DNA of 32,060 bases from Alphaproteobacteria bacterium (GTDB lineage Bacteria > Pseudomonadota > Alphaproteobacteria > CALKHQ01). The DNA lies in contig JAWKYB010000029.1 in NCBI GenBank assembly GCA_041396705.1, positions 1 to 32,060 on the forward strand, given 5' to 3'. A model generated the notes under the pieces. It searched no databases and was not told the DNA's origin. It saw only the letters and a list, made by a program, of their open reading frames with translations. A program made the position numbers and the translations under genes. This document shows positions 31,628-32,060 of this stretch, piece by piece (positions within the stretch are counted from its first letter, which is position 1; each line of letters opens with the position of its first letter).

Positions 31628-32060
31628 ATGCTGGACTACGTGGCAGGGCGGATCGTGCGGGCGCTGGCGACGATCTTCTTCATCGTCACCGCGGTCTTCT
31701 TCGCCACCCGGCTGTCCGGCGACGCGATCGACTTCGTCATTCGCGAGGGCATGACCCAGGAGGATCGGATCGCGCTGACCGCCTATTACGGTCTCGACGG
31801 CTCGATCTGGTCGCAATACCTCGCCTATCTGCGGTCGTTCGTCGAAGGCGAGTTCGGCCTGTCGTTCATCGAGCGCCGACCGGTCGCCGACATCGTCGCC
31901 GAGCGGATCGGCCCGTCGCTGCAGCTGATCGGCAGCGGGCTCGCCTTCACCTTCCTGCTGTCGCTGCCGCTCGGCATTCTGGCCGCGCTCTATCGCAAGT
32001 CGTGGCTCGGCAGCGCGGTGATGACGCTGGCCTTCCTCGGCTACGCGGTGCCGAACTTCG
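31628..32060 (+). CDS. DppB-type peptide/nickel ABC transporter permease, 5' part (truncated by window end)
   Basis: I translated the open frame from the ATG at 31628. The 144 residues seen start 'MLDYVAGRIVRALATIFFIV' (one hydrophobic segment), continue with 'YYGLDGSIWSQYLAYLRSFV' and 'EFGLSFIERRPVADIVAERI', then 'GPSLQLIGSGLAFTFLLSLP' (second segment) and 'TLAFLGYAVPNF'. This is the classical DppB N-terminus, including the F.LS....PV...I.ER.P.T-type region before the second segment. It would pair with a DppC permease and ATPases to the right. The ribosome site is weak (GGGCCGGATCAGCG before the ATG). Confidence 0.9.
   Translation, partial: MLDYVAGRIVRALATIFFIVTAVFFATRLSGDAIDFVIREGMTQEDRIALTAYYGLDGSIWSQYLAYLRSFVEGEFGLSFIERRPVADIVAERIGPSLQLIGSGLAFTFLLSLPLGILAALYRKSWLGSAVMTLAFLGYAVPNF

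Overview
This is a very GC-rich chromosomal window (roughly 70% by eye) with the gene style of an alphaproteobacterium, probably Rhodospirillales-like. The supporting signs are the alaC-hom-glpX-recJ cluster, a class I PHA synthase, and several intergenic palindromes of the kind scattered through alphaproteobacterial genomes (CCTCACCCTGAGGAGC...GTCTCGAAGG and CCCGGG-ACAAG-CCCGGG). No prophage, transposase, integrase, CRISPR array or rRNA operon was seen. REGION 1 (1-8.5 kb): the end of a LysR regulator gene, a repeat-filled gap, a proline-rich anchored protein with a DUF2135/YfaP-like C-terminus and a small six-cysteine secreted protein. A leftward five-gene transport operon follows: periplasmic sugar-type binding protein, double ABC ATPase, two permeases, and an HSL-family esterase at the 3' end. 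It has a recognisable sigma-70-type promoter, a palindrome just upstream of it, and a hairpin plus T-run after the binding-protein gene. REGION 2 (8.5-16 kb): a TPR lipoprotein gene overlapping folK, with folP converging on folK so that their ends overlap. folP is preceded by a flavin reductase gene. Divergent from these, across a palindrome-rich control region, lies the most unusual gene of the window: a 785-residue protein with a degenerate DUF1989 domain, a complete DUF1989 domain and a GcvT-type domain. A PhlG-like hydrolase gene then sits between an AI-2E-family transporter gene and a decayed copy of that gene's 3' end. REGION 3 (16-19.6 kb): gmd and fcl (GDP-mannose to GDP-L-fucose) and a GT4 glycosyltransferase, separated by a gap full of hairpins and a quadruplex-prone G tract. 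REGION 4 (19.7-25.6 kb): a gamma-class carbonic anhydrase-like gene, an epimerase-like gene broken by three indels, a frameshifted GNAT gene, an unrecognised 191-residue protein next to phaC, phaC itself, and an OmpA-domain lipoprotein. REGION 5 (25.6-32 kb): alaC (frameshifted), hom, glpX (frameshifted twice), recJ, tRNA-Glu(UUC) with its own promoter, and the start of a DppB-type peptide permease gene running off the window. A cross-cutting observation is that four otherwise well-conserved genes between 20.2 and 28.8 kb carry seven small indels, mostly at short G/C runs. Either this copy of the sequence has systematic errors or the genes are decaying; for glpX and alaC error is more likely.
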